Assembly (NCBI GenBank): GCA_900552465.1
Contig: URZO01000017.1
Coordinates: 1 to 63,361 of the forward strand
DNA from: an uncultured Parabacteroides sp.
GTDB lineage: Bacteria > Bacteroidota > Bacteroidia > Bacteroidales > Tannerellaceae
Direction of reading: 5' to 3'
DNA length: 63,361 nucleotides
Positions 8,954 through 18,234 of the stretch are shown in pieces (position 1 is the stretch's first letter; every line of letters starts with the position of its first letter). Made by a program: the position numbers and the translations under genes. Below the pieces are notes generated by a model. It searched no databases, had not been told where the DNA came from, and saw only the letters and a list, made by a program, of their open reading frames with translations.

Positions 8954-11572
8954 TCAGATGGATGTCTCTGGAAGAGACTCGTCTATAGTCGGCTCGCTCT
9001 TTTTCACGCTTGTAACGATCTCCTGCTTGTCTTTGTCGAAGTCGACCACAATCGTGTCGCCTTCACCGACAGAGGCACGGATGATCATTTCAGCCATTTC
9101 GTCTTCCAGGTATTTCTGGATAGCACGTTTCAGCGGACGGGCGCCGAACTGGACGTCGTAACCTTTGCCTGCGATAAAGTCTTTGGCTGCATCTGTCAGT
9201 TCCAGAGAATAACCCAGGCCGGCAACACGTTTGTAAAGACCTTGCAGTTCGATGTCGATGATCTTATGGATCGCTTCTTTATCTAACTGGTCGAACATAA
9301 TGATGTCGTCCACGCGGTTCAGGAATTCCGGTGCAAACGCTTTATTCAGCGCTTTCTGAATAACGCTGCGGGAAAAGTCCTTGTCCGGTTCACCGGCTGC
9401 CTGTGTATTGAAGCCGACGCCACGGCCGAAGTCTTTCAGCTGGCGCGTACCGATGTTGGATGTCATGATCAGGATCGTGTTCTTAAAGTCAATCCGTCTG
9501 CCAAGACTATCCGTCAGGCGTCCTTCATCCAAAACCTGCAACAAGAGGTTGAATACGTCCGGATGCGCTTTCTCGATCTCATCCAACAGGACAACGGAGT
9601 AGGGCTTCCGACGAACCTTTTCCGTCAACTGACCGCCTTCTTCATAACCGACATATCCCGGAGGCGCACCGATCAGGCGTGACACCGCAAACTTTTCAAG
9701 GTATTCGCTCATGTCGATACGGATCAATGAGTCTGCCGAGTCAAACAAGTACTCAGCCAACTTCTTAGCCAAGTGGGTTTTACCGACACCTGTCGGACCG
9801 AGGAACATAAATGTTCCGATCGGTTTATTCGGATCTTTCAGGCCGACGCGGTTACGCTGGATTGCTTTCACAATCTTTTGCACGGCATCATCCTGGCCGA
9901 CCACTTTCTTTTTCAGGCTTTCGGCCATTTCGAGCAGTTTCAGGTTCTCTGCCTTGGCAATGCGTTGAACGGGGACACCGGACATCATGGCAACTACTTC
10001 TGCCACTTTATCTTCGTCTACCGTTTCGCGGTGTTCCTGCAATTCCTGTTCCCACTTGGCTTTAGCCGCTTCCAGTTGGAGGAGGTACTGGCGTTCTTTG
10101 TCACGGAAGCTGGCAGCTAACTCGAAATTCTGTGACTTAACGGCAGCCAATTTCTCTGTTTTGGTCGCCTCGATCTTGGCTTCCAGCTCTTCGATACTCT
10201 TCGGGACAATGATGTTAGATATATGTACGCGAGAGCCGGCTTCGTCCAATGCGTCGATTGCTTTATCCGGGAAATTACGGTCGCTGATATACCGTTCTGT
10301 CAGTTTTACGCAGGCCTGCAACGCTTCGGGCGTATAGATAACGTTGTGATGCTCTTCGTAGCGGGCCTTGATGTTTTGCAGGATCTGCAAAGTCTCTTCG
10401 GCTGTCGTCGGGTCGACGATCACTTTCTGGAAACGGCGTTCCAAGGCTCCGTCTTTCTCAATGTTCTTACGATATTCATCGAGCGTCGTAGCACCGATAC
10501 ATTGTATCTCGCCACGCGCCAAAGCCGGTTTCAGCATATTGGCCGCATCCATCGATCCGGAAGCCGAACCTGCACCGACGATCGTATGGATCTCATCGAT
10601 GAACAGGATGATATTCGGGTTCTTCGACAACTCGTTCAGGATCGCTTTGATACGTTCCTCGAACTGGCCGCGGTATTTCGTCCCGGCTACAATCGAAGCC
10701 ATATCTAAGCTGATCACGCGTTTGTCAAACAGGATACGTGATACTTTACGCTGAATGATACGAAGGGCCAGGCCTTCCACGATAGCTGATTTACCGACAC
10801 CCGGTTCGCCGATCAGGACAGGATTGTTCTTCTTACGGCGGCTCAGGATCTGTGCCAGGCGTTCGATCTCTTTTTCACGTCCTACGATCGGATCAAGGCG
10901 GTTCTCGGCAGCCGCACGCGTCATGTCCGTACCGAAATTATCCAAGACAGGCGTGTCATTCGGCGACTTCGGTTGTGCGGAACCTGCACCTGCACCAGAA
11001 GAGGAGCGGGAAGATTCCCTGCGGGAAGAGAAGTCGTCTTCATCGTCTTCGTCATCGTCGGTATAGCCGTCGCTGATTTCGCCGAAAGGTTCGGCATCTT
11101 CTTCTGCATCGGCAAAGTCGTCCATGCGCTTCAATCCTGTTCCGCTTACCAGGTAATTGTATACACTGCGGTAAGTTATGCCTGCTTCGTTCAGCACTTT
11201 GGCTGCTACGTTAAACTCTTCTTTCAGAATCGCCAGGAGCAGATGTTCCGTCCCGGTTTCTTCTTTCTTGAACAGACGCGATTCGAGCATACTCATACGC
11301 AGTACACGTTCGGTCGTTTTACTGATAGCAATGTCATGCTGAACAGTTTCTTCGGCGTCAAATGTATTCTTGATTTCTTGTTCGATCTTCTTCTTAATAC
11401 CCCATTCGTCGGCATTCAGTTCGCGCAGAGCCTGCACGGCTTTCCCCTCGCCGTCACGGATAATTCCAAGCATTAAGTGTTCCGGTCCGATATAACTGTT
11501 TTGAAGCCTTGCTGCTTCTTCACGGCTATATTCGATAATGTCCATTAATCTCTTTGAATAGTTATTTTTCAT
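8954..11572 (-). CDS. clpC: ATP-dependent Clp protease ATP-binding subunit ClpC
   Basis: 872 residues from the chosen start MKNNYSKR. The order is two Clp_N repeats (about 1-145), an acidic/Ser-rich linker (about 160-210), AAA+ module 1 with Walker A GEPGVGKS, a UVR-like coiled middle segment near 430-475, AAA+ module 2 with GPTGVGKT, and the ClpB D2-small domain. It unfolds substrates for ClpP in the cytosol. An upstream in-frame ATG at 11638 is rejected because the -7 box at 11598-11605 lies between it and 11572. The linker has a long acidic DDDEDDEDD run. Confidence 0.96.
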   Translation of the reverse strand: MKNNYSKRLMDIIEYSREEAARLQNSYIGPEHLMLGIIRDGEGKAVQALRELNADEWGIKKKIEQEIKNTFDAEETVQHDIAISKTTERVLRMSMLESRLFKKEETGTEHLLLAILKEEFNVAAKVLNEAGITYRSVYNYLVSGTGLKRMDDFADAEEDAEPFGEISDGYTDDDEDDEDDFSSRRESSRSSSGAGAGSAQPKSPNDTPVLDNFGTDMTRAAAENRLDPIVGREKEIERLAQILSRRKKNNPVLIGEPGVGKSAIVEGLALRIIQRKVSRILFDKRVISLDMASIVAGTKYRGQFEERIKAILNELSKNPNIILFIDEIHTIVGAGSASGSMDAANMLKPALARGEIQCIGATTLDEYRKNIEKDGALERRFQKVIVDPTTAEETLQILQNIKARYEEHHNVIYTPEALQACVKLTERYISDRNFPDKAIDALDEAGSRVHISNIIVPKSIEELEAKIEATKTEKLAAVKSQNFELAASFRDKERQYLLQLEAAKAKWEQELQEHRETVDEDKVAEVVAMMSGVPVQRIAKAENLKLLEMAESLKKKVVGQDDAVQKIVKAIQRNRVGLKDPNKPIGTFMFLGPTGVGKTHLAKKLAEYLFDSADSLIRIDMSEYLEKFAVSRLIGAPPGYVGYEEGGQLTEKVRRKPYSVVLLDEIEKAHPDVFNLLLQVLDEGRLTDSLGRRIDFKNTILIMTSNIGTRQLKDFGRGVGFNTQAAGEPDKDFSRSVIQKALNKAFAPEFLNRVDDIIMFDQLDKEAIHKIIDIELQGLYKRVAGLGYSLELTDAAKDFIAGKGYDVQFGARPLKRAIQKYLEDEMAEMIIRASVGEGDTIVVDFDKDKQEIVTSVKKSEPTIDESLPETSI

Positions 11573-11597
11573 ATTATAATAATGTACTGTGATAGTG

Positions 11598-11605
11598 CAA
11601 AAATA
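11598..11605 (-). promoter_or_regulatory. -7 element of clpC
   Basis: TATTTTTG on the minus strand. The predicted RNA start near 11591 gives about a 19 nt leader to the ATG at 11572, which decides the clpC start. A TTTG 23 nt upstream (11629-11632) is a slightly over-spaced -33 box. Confidence 0.55.
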
Positions 11606-11776
11606 ATAAACTCTCTCCATATACCTAACAAATTCCATGCCATTATTACTTAATAAAAGAGGAAAAGGGCAAAGACTTAAAATTTCAGGCTAAAAACTTT
11701 CGTGATAAAGGGAAAAGCCTTACCTTAGTGCACTTTTTGAAAGATGAGATATTGAGTGTAATTAATATAAAACTAA

Positions 11777-14383
11777 ATGGTTGATCAAGACAGAATTATT
11801 AAGATTAACATCGAGGAGGAAATGAAATCGGCATACATTGACTATTCAATGTCTGTCATTGTTTCGCGTGCCCTTCCGGATGTTAGGGATGGTTTTAAAC
11901 CGGTTCATCGCCGTATTTTATTTGGAATGAATGAATTGGGAAATACATCCGACAAACCTTATAAAAAATCTGCGAGAATTGTTGGTGAAGTTTTAGGTAA
12001 ATATCATCCACACGGCGACTCGTCCGTTTATTTCGCAATGGTTCGTATGGCACAGACATGGTCTATGCGTTATACATTAGTGGATGGACAGGGAAACTTC
12101 GGTTCAGTGGACGGCGATAGCCCTGCCGCAATGCGTTATACGGAAGCAAGATTGAGTAAACTTGCCGAAGAAATGCTTCGCGATATCGATAAAGATACGG
12201 TTGATTTCCAACTGAACTTTGACGATACGTTGAAGGAACCGACTGTATTGCCGACTCGTATTCCGAACTTGCTGGTAAATGGCGGTTCCGGTATTGCCGT
12301 AGGTATGGCGACCAACATGCCGACTCATAACCTGAGTGAGGTGTTGGATGGCTGTATGGCTTTCATCGATGCCCGCGGTGAAATGGAAGTGGCAGATTTA
12401 ATGCAATATATCAAAGCTCCTGATTTTCCGACCGGTGCAACTATCTACGGATATGCCGGTGTGAAAGATGCTTTTGAAACGGGTAGGGGACGTATCATCC
12501 TGCGCGGTAAGGCGGAAATCGAAACGGACAGCAACCACGAGAAGATCATCATCACAGAAATTCCTTACCTTGTTAATAAGGCGGAATTGATCAAGTATAT
12601 CGCGGAACTGGTTAATGAAAAACGTATCGACGGTATATCTAATGTAAATGATGAGTCTGACCGTAGCGGTATGCGCATTGTGGTAGACGTCAAGAGAGAT
12701 GCCAATTCGAGTGTAGTGCTGAACAAATTGTACAAGCTGACCGCTCTGCAGTCTTCTTTCAGCGTCAACAATATTGCATTGGTGAACGGACGCCCGCGTC
12801 AGCTTAATCTGAAAGATCTGATCAAGGCTTTCGTCGATCACCGTCATGAAGTGGTAATCCGCCGTACAAAATACGACTTGCGTAAGGCCGAAGAACGTGC
12901 CCATATCCTGGAAGGCTTGATTATTGCTTCCGATAACATCGATGAAGTAATCGCTATCATCAAATCATCCAAGAGCCCGAATGAAGCAATCGAGCGTTTG
13001 ATGGAGCGTTTCTCGTTGTCAGACGTACAGGCCCGTGCGATCGTCGAGATGAGACTTCGCCAGTTGACAGGACTGGAACAGGATAAACTTCGTGCAGAGT
13101 ATGAAGAAATCGAAAAATTAATCGCATATTTGAAGGAAATTCTGGAAAATGACGATCTTTGCATGAAAGTGATCAAAGACGAACTGCAGGAGATCAAGGA
13201 CAAGTACGGAGACGAGCGTAAAACCGATATCGTTTATGCTTCCGAAGAACTTAATCCTGAAGACTTCTATGCAGACGACGAGATGATTATCACGATCTCG
13301 CACATGGGTTACATCAAACGTACTCCGTTGAGCGAGTTCCGTGCGCAGGGACGTGGTGGAGTAGGAGCTAAAGGCTCTGAAACACGTGATGAAGATTTTG
13401 TGGAATATATCTATCCGGCTTCCATGCATGCCACCTTGCTGATATTTACGGCTAAAGGTAAGTGCTACTGGCTGAAAGTGTTCGAAATTCCGGAAGGGGC
13501 GAAGAACTCGAAGGGTAGAGCGATCCAGAACTTATTGAACATCGAACCGGATGATAAAGTAAATGCTTTTATCCGCGTGAAGAAACTGACGACAGATACG
13601 GAATTTATCAATTCTCATTACCTGTTGTTCTGTACGAAGAAAGGTGTGATCAAGAAGACATTGCTGGAAGCATATTCCCGTCCTCGCCAGAATGGAGTGA
13701 ATGCGATTACGCTGCGTGAAGACGACGGTCTGATCGAAGTTTGTATGACGAATGGTAACAATGAAGTCTTGATTGCAAACCGTAACGGACGTGCGATTCG
13801 TTTCCACGAAAGTGCCGTACGTGTTATGGGCCGTACTGCTTCCGGTGTTAGAGGCATGTCGCTTGACAGCGAAAACGACGAAGTAGTCGGAATGGTTTGT
13901 ATAAAAGACAAAGAAAAGGAAACAGTACTGGTTGTGTCCGAACAAGGCTACGGTAAACGTTCTGATATTGATGATTACCGTATTACGAACCGTGGAGGTA
14001 AAGGTGTCAAAACCATCAACATTACGGAAAAGACCGGTAAATTGGTTGCTATCAAAAATGTTACGGATGAAAATGATATCATGATCATCAATAAATCTGG
14101 TATCGCGATCCGTATGAAGGTATCTGATCTGAAAATTATCGGGCGTGCAACACAGGGTGTACGTTTGATAAATTTGGAGAAACGTAATGACGAAATCGCC
14201 TCTGTATGTAAAGTTATGTCACAGACTGAAGAAGAGATCGCTGCAGAAAAAGCTCAGCGCGAGGCTTTGGAAGGTGCTGCTGTTCATGAACGTCCAATAG
14301 AGAATACCGATTTCGAGGATGTCTCTGATGATGTCGAAAACAAGGAAAATGTTGACGGCTTTGAAGAAACAGCTGAGGAATAA
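11777..14383 (+). CDS. gyrA: DNA gyrase subunit A
   Basis: 868 residues. The winged-helix/tower breakage domain has the catalytic Tyr in AAMRYTE. A C-terminal six-bladed beta-pinwheel carries the GyrA-box-like QGRGGVGAKG, which favours GyrA over ParC. The acidic C-terminal tail runs from about residue 820. The quinolone-determining segment reads HGDSSVYF: Ser at the E. coli 83 position and Phe at the 87 position. Partner GyrB is not in the window. The TPR gene follows 41 nt later and may be co-transcribed. Confidence 0.96.
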   Translation: MVDQDRIIKINIEEEMKSAYIDYSMSVIVSRALPDVRDGFKPVHRRILFGMNELGNTSDKPYKKSARIVGEVLGKYHPHGDSSVYFAMVRMAQTWSMRYTLVDGQGNFGSVDGDSPAAMRYTEARLSKLAEEMLRDIDKDTVDFQLNFDDTLKEPTVLPTRIPNLLVNGGSGIAVGMATNMPTHNLSEVLDGCMAFIDARGEMEVADLMQYIKAPDFPTGATIYGYAGVKDAFETGRGRIILRGKAEIETDSNHEKIIITEIPYLVNKAELIKYIAELVNEKRIDGISNVNDESDRSGMRIVVDVKRDANSSVVLNKLYKLTALQSSFSVNNIALVNGRPRQLNLKDLIKAFVDHRHEVVIRRTKYDLRKAEERAHILEGLIIASDNIDEVIAIIKSSKSPNEAIERLMERFSLSDVQARAIVEMRLRQLTGLEQDKLRAEYEEIEKLIAYLKEILENDDLCMKVIKDELQEIKDKYGDERKTDIVYASEELNPEDFYADDEMIITISHMGYIKRTPLSEFRAQGRGGVGAKGSETRDEDFVEYIYPASMHATLLIFTAKGKCYWLKVFEIPEGAKNSKGRAIQNLLNIEPDDKVNAFIRVKKLTTDTEFINSHYLLFCTKKGVIKKTLLEAYSRPRQNGVNAITLREDDGLIEVCMTNGNNEVLIANRNGRAIRFHESAVRVMGRTASGVRGMSLDSENDEVVGMVCIKDKEKETVLVVSEQGYGKRSDIDDYRITNRGGKGVKTINITEKTGKLVAIKNVTDENDIMIINKSGIAIRMKVSDLKIIGRATQGVRLINLEKRNDEIASVCKVMSQTEEEIAAEKAQREALEGAAVHERPIENTDFEDVSDDVENKENVDGFEETAEE

Positions 14384-14424
14384 TTTAAACAAATAGAAAT
14401 ATTAATCTCAAATCACTATCACAA

Positions 14425-15645
14425 ATGAAACGAGTATTATTGACAGTTGCACTATGTGTTGCAGCATCTGCCTCTTTCGCACAGAAGAAAGCTGTGAGCG
14501 AGGCACAGAGTATTGCGAAAAGCAGTAATGCAGATTTTGGAGAGGCCAGAACCTTGATCAAAGGTGCATTGGAAAATCCGGAAACTAAAGATGACGCTAA
14601 GACCTGGTATGTAGCAGGTTTTATTGAAGATCAGCAGTTTAACGCTGAAAGAACAAAGCAGATTCTGGGACAGCAGCCGAACGAACCGGTTATGTATGAG
14701 GCTCTGTATGGTATTTTACCTTATTTCCAGAAAGCATACGAACTGGATCAGCTGCCGAATGAAAAAGGTAAAGTAAAACCTAAGTTCACTAAAGATATTA
14801 AGAGCATCCTGAGTGCAAACCATATCTACTTATTTAATGGTGGTGCGTATTATTTTGACCAGAAAGATTACAGAAAAGCATATGACTTCTTCAACCAGTA
14901 TCTCGAAATATCTGAGTTGCCGATGTTTGAAGGGACTCAGACTGCTACAAAGGATTCTACATTTATGACAGTGCAGTTCTACGCTGCCGTAGCTGCCACT
15001 CAGTTAGGTGATTCTAAAACTGCTGTCGCAGCTTTGAATCGTGCTAAGGACACTGAATTCCGTCAAAATGACGTTTATCAGTATCTTTGCTATGAATACG
15101 GTGAGGTTCTTAAAGATTCTGTCAATTTGGAAAAGACACTGGAAGAAGGTCTTGCTAAATTCCCGGATGAACAGTATTATCTGATGAGCTTGATCAACAC
15201 TTACATCTATTCTAACAGAAACGAAAAGGCATTGGAATATCTGAATATTGCTATTCAGAAACACCCGGATGATGCAAATCTTTACAATGCTATGGGTCGT
15301 GTATACGAAACTGGTTTGAAAGATTATGCTAACGCAGAGAAATGCCTCAAAACCGCGTTGGAAAAAGATCCGAATCTGACAGATGCACTTTCCAGCTTAG
15401 GCCGTTTATATTACAATCAGGCAGTAAACAAGCAGGGTGAAGCTAACATGATCAATGATAGCAAAAAATATCAGGAAGAATTGAATATCGCTAAAGAATT
15501 ATTCAAAAAAGCTCTTCCATATTTCCAGAAAGCACATGAAGCAGAACCAACCAAAATGGAAAACATGATCGGTTTAAGAGGTATATACTACAATCTGAAC
15601 ATGGGTCCGGAATTGGAAGCTATCGAAGCTGAAATGAATAAATAA
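14425..15645 (+). CDS. Periplasmic tetratricopeptide-repeat protein
   Basis: 406 residues with a signal peptide (1-19, cleavage near SFAQ). TPR helices fill the rest; the clearest repeats lie near residues 240-330 (KALEYLNIA, YANAEKCLKTALEKDP). Such proteins act as periplasmic interaction scaffolds in Bacteroidetes. No enzymatic domain is visible. It follows gyrA by 41 nt and ends in a strong terminator (15670-15704). The specific function is unknown. Confidence 0.85.
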   Translation: MKRVLLTVALCVAASASFAQKKAVSEAQSIAKSSNADFGEARTLIKGALENPETKDDAKTWYVAGFIEDQQFNAERTKQILGQQPNEPVMYEALYGILPYFQKAYELDQLPNEKGKVKPKFTKDIKSILSANHIYLFNGGAYYFDQKDYRKAYDFFNQYLEISELPMFEGTQTATKDSTFMTVQFYAAVAATQLGDSKTAVAALNRAKDTEFRQNDVYQYLCYEYGEVLKDSVNLEKTLEEGLAKFPDEQYYLMSLINTYIYSNRNEKALEYLNIAIQKHPDDANLYNAMGRVYETGLKDYANAEKCLKTALEKDPNLTDALSSLGRLYYNQAVNKQGEANMINDSKKYQEELNIAKELFKKALPYFQKAHEAEPTKMENMIGLRGIYYNLNMGPELEAIEAEMNK

Positions 15646-15669
15646 TAAATCTATACGATTCTTTGTAAA

Positions 15670-15704
15670 AGGAGTTCTTCTTAAGGGAAGATCTCCTTTT
15701 TTAT
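15670..15704 (+). terminator. Intrinsic terminator after the TPR gene
   Basis: AAAGGAG-T-TCTTC pairs with GAAGA-T-CTCCTTT across a 6-7 nt loop with one mismatch, and runs into six T. Confidence 0.85.
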
Positions 15705-15852
15705 TTATAACAAATTGTCAATATCACATAGGCAGTTTAAAAATGTATATGAAGTTTATTGCTCTGAAAGAAGAGATAAATAATTCTATTAAACATAATC
15801 GTGATTATCTAATGTAAACATCTAAGGATCAGTATGGTTATATATAGGACAT

Positions 15853-15891
15853 AAAAAAAGCCCGTATCCAACTTCACAGTTACATACGGAC
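15853..15891 (-). terminator. Orphan intrinsic terminator on the minus strand
   Basis: Read on the minus strand, GTCCGTAT pairs with ATACGGGC. An inner AACT/AGTT stem closes a GTGA tetraloop, and TTTTTTT follows. No gene on the minus strand leads into it. The 549 bp gap 15646-16194 otherwise holds only the TPR terminator and the aldA promoter/leader. It may end a small RNA starting between about 15895 and 16190. Confidence 0.65.
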
Positions 15892-16072
15892 CAAACAAAT
15901 AACAAACTCTACTTATATGAAAAAACAAATACTACTAACTTAATCATTTTAGGAATATCTTTATGGATGCAATTCCTAATTCATTTTATCATATAACAGC
16001 GTAAAAAACAATTTGGTTCAGAATTATAGAAAAAAATATTCTTTGCTTAGACTTTAATTTTTGTATCGTTGT

Positions 16073-16080
16073 TATATTTG
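16073..16080 (+). promoter_or_regulatory. -7 element of aldA
   Basis: TATATTTG. The predicted start of transcription near 16088 gives a leader of about 107 nt to the ATG at 16195. This rules out the longer frame that opens at 16069. Confidence 0.5.
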
Positions 16081-16194
16081 CCTGTATTTCAGAAATATAT
16101 CATTTATGAAATAACTAATATCATTTTTAAAACATCTTCATATTTACTTTCTCGTATTTTTAAAATCAAATTTCAACCTAAAAAGATAATTGCC

Positions 16195-17631
16195 ATGAAG
16201 GAATTGAAAATGTTTATTAACGGCAGATTTATAGAGAATGAATCTGGGAAATGGATTAAGGTATTAAATCCTTCTACTGAAGAAGTTATCTCACTTATGC
16301 CGGACGGTACAGTTGATGATGCGAAAAAAGCGATCGATGCAGCTGAGAAGGCTCAGGATCAATGGGAAAGAACACCTTCTATAGAAAGAGCAGCCTATTT
16401 GACTAAGATTGCAGCAGGAATTCGTAAAAGAGAAAAAGAATTGACCGACATTATTGTACGTGAAGGTGGTAAAACACAGGGACTTGCAAATGTAGAAGTC
16501 TTATTTACTGCTGATTATCTCGATTATATGGCTGGATGGGCACGGCGCTATGAAGGAGAAATAATCCCCAGTGATCGTCCACGGGAAAGTATCTTCCTGT
16601 TTAAGAAGGCTATTGGTGTCACAACAGGTATCCTTCCCTGGAATTTCCCGTTCTTTCTTGTTGCCCGTAAGGCTGCTCCAGCTCTGATTACAGGGAACAC
16701 GATTGTCGTCAAACCGAGTCAGCTTACGCCTGAAAATGCTTATGTTTTTGCACAAATCGTCGAAGAAGTCGGCTTGCCTGCCGGAGTATTTAATTTGGTA
16801 AATGGACGTGGTTCCGTTATTGGCCATGAATTGGCTGCCAATCCTAAAGTAGGCATGGTCAGCCTGACAGGAAGTGTCGGTGCAGGACAACAGACAATGG
16901 CCGCTGCAGCTCCTAATATCACGAAAGTTTCATTGGAATTGGGAGGAAAAGCACCCGCTATTGTGATGGCTGATGCGGATATCGATCTGGCTGTTAAATC
17001 GATTATTGCTTCACGTGTGATCAATACCGGACAGGTATGTAATTGTGCAGAGCGCGTTTATGTAGATAAGAAGATCAAAGATGTTTTCATGGAGAAACTT
17101 CTTGCCGGTATGAAACAGGTGAAAGTCGGTGATCCGAATGAAATCGCGGATCTGGATATGGGACCGCTGATTGAAGCTAATGCACTGGCTGCAATGGAGA
17201 AAAAAGTAGCAAGAGCGATTGAGCAAGGTGCTAAACTATTGTGCGGTGGCCACCGGATCGGAACAAAGGGATATTTCTTTGAGCCAACAGTTTTGGATTG
17301 TGCAACTCAGAAAATGGACATTATACAGGAAGAAACCTTTGGCCCTATCCTACCAGTTGTTGAATACACCGATATCAATGATGCCATAGCTTGGGCGAAT
17401 GATTGCGAATACGGACTGACTTCTTCCGTCTATACACAAAATCTGGATAATGCATTCAAGTTGATGCGTTCCCTGAAATTTGGCGAAACCTATATCAATC
17501 GTGAAAACTTCGAAGCGATGCAAGGTTTCCATGCCGGTTGGCGTAAGTCTGGTATTGGCGGAGCTGACGGCAAACACGGGCTTGAGGAATATTTGCAGAC
17601 ACACGTTGTTTATATAGAAACAAAGGAGTAA
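16195..17631 (+). CDS. aldA: Lactaldehyde/glycolaldehyde dehydrogenase AldA
   Basis: 478 residues, starting MKELKMFINGRF, where E. coli AldA homology begins. It has the NAD-dependent aldehyde dehydrogenase fold, with GILPWNFPFF, the general-base Glu in LELGGKAP, the catalytic Cys in GQVCNCAERV and a closing segment EAMQGFHAGWRKSG that is nearly identical to E. coli AldA. It oxidises L-lactaldehyde (from fucose or rhamnose) or glycolaldehyde to the acid in the cytosol. No fucose or rhamnose genes are adjacent. It converges on the hydrogenase operon across repeat array B. Confidence 0.9.
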   Translation: MKELKMFINGRFIENESGKWIKVLNPSTEEVISLMPDGTVDDAKKAIDAAEKAQDQWERTPSIERAAYLTKIAAGIRKREKELTDIIVREGGKTQGLANVEVLFTADYLDYMAGWARRYEGEIIPSDRPRESIFLFKKAIGVTTGILPWNFPFFLVARKAAPALITGNTIVVKPSQLTPENAYVFAQIVEEVGLPAGVFNLVNGRGSVIGHELAANPKVGMVSLTGSVGAGQQTMAAAAPNITKVSLELGGKAPAIVMADADIDLAVKSIIASRVINTGQVCNCAERVYVDKKIKDVFMEKLLAGMKQVKVGDPNEIADLDMGPLIEANALAAMEKKVARAIEQGAKLLCGGHRIGTKGYFFEPTVLDCATQKMDIIQEETFGPILPVVEYTDINDAIAWANDCEYGLTSSVYTQNLDNAFKLMRSLKFGETYINRENFEAMQGFHAGWRKSGIGGADGKHGLEEYLQTHVVYIETKE

Positions 17632-17636
17632 AAGTT

Positions 17637-17724
17637 TTTTGCCATGCTGTTGGCAAAGTTTTGCCACTTGGATGGCACAGCTTTGCCAACAGCATGGCAA
17701 GACTGTGCCAACTAAGTGGCAAAA
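17637..17724. repeat. Array B: four 22-nt palindromic units between aldA and the hydrogenase operon
   Basis: Units start at 17637, 17659, 17681 and 17703. Each is 22 nt with TTGCCA-like and TGGCAA-like arms. Bases 17639-17658 (TTGCCATGCTGTTGGCAAAG) are the perfect reverse complement of 17681-17700. Unit 4 is the reverse complement of unit 2 with two mismatches. The array is thus U1-U2-U1'-U2'. It fills the gap between two convergent genes and may serve as a two-way terminator. The same unit family recurs inside the coding sequence at 59198-59285. Confidence 0.88.
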
Positions 17725-17739
17725 GAAATATAATACGAA

Positions 17740-18231
17740 CTATACTTGTTCCAACAGGTAGTATTCGGAAAGAATGTCCCGCACCTTTTCCGGAGACAAA
17801 CGTCCATAGACTTTTCCGGCAATGGTGACAACCGGAGCAAGCCCGCAAGCGCCTACACAACGCAGGCAGTCTAATGAAAACAGACCGTCAGGAGTAGTCT
17901 CCCCGACTTTTATCTCCAACTGACGCTGGAACTCATCCAATACTTTTTCAGCTCCACGGACATAGCAAGCAGTACCCAGGCAGACAGAAATAGGATATTT
18001 CCCTTTCGGAGTCATCGTAAAGAAAGAATAGAAGGTGACAACGCCATATACCCGTGAAACAGGGATGTTCAGCCGTTCGGCAATAACTTCCTGCACTTCG
18101 CGCGGCAAGTAACCGAATATTCCCTGCGCTGCGTGTAAGATATTGATCAGTTCTCCCGCATCGTTGTGGTGCTCATTGCAAACAGCCTCCAACTCCTTTA
18201 GTTTTATCTTAAGCAAATGTATCTTTTCCAT
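17740..18231 (-). CDS. hydC: FeFe hydrogenase NuoE-like subunit (HydC type)
   Basis: 163 residues. A helical N-terminus is followed by a thioredoxin-like 2Fe-2S domain with cysteine pairs in CLGTAC and CLRCVGAC, matching NuoE/HydC. In trimeric bifurcating hydrogenases this subunit passes electrons between the NADH/FMN subunit and the catalytic subunit. It is the last gene of the minus-strand operon, 3 nt after hydA. Confidence 0.88.
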   Translation of the reverse strand: MEKIHLLKIKLKELEAVCNEHHNDAGELINILHAAQGIFGYLPREVQEVIAERLNIPVSRVYGVVTFYSFFTMTPKGKYPISVCLGTACYVRGAEKVLDEFQRQLEIKVGETTPDGLFSLDCLRCVGACGLAPVVTIAGKVYGRLSPEKVRDILSEYYLLEQV

Positions 18232-18234
18232 ACT

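Noticed and set aside
11573..11638. 22 extra N-terminal residues on ClpC
   Set aside because: A -7 promoter box lies between the upstream ATG and 11572, and known ClpC proteins begin near MKNNYSKR.
15919..15945. Eight-codon leader peptide MKKQILLT before aldA
   Set aside because: It lies far upstream of the predicted aldA RNA start (about 16088), so would not be on that transcript.
16069..16194. 42-residue N-terminal extension of aldA
   Set aside because: The frame opens on the promoter itself, and E. coli AldA similarity starts at 16195.
17659..17680. Sigma-54 promoter from TGGCACAGCTTTGC in array B
   Set aside because: GG and GC are 9 rather than 10 nt apart, and the match comes from the palindromic repeat words; no gene starts just downstream on that strand.
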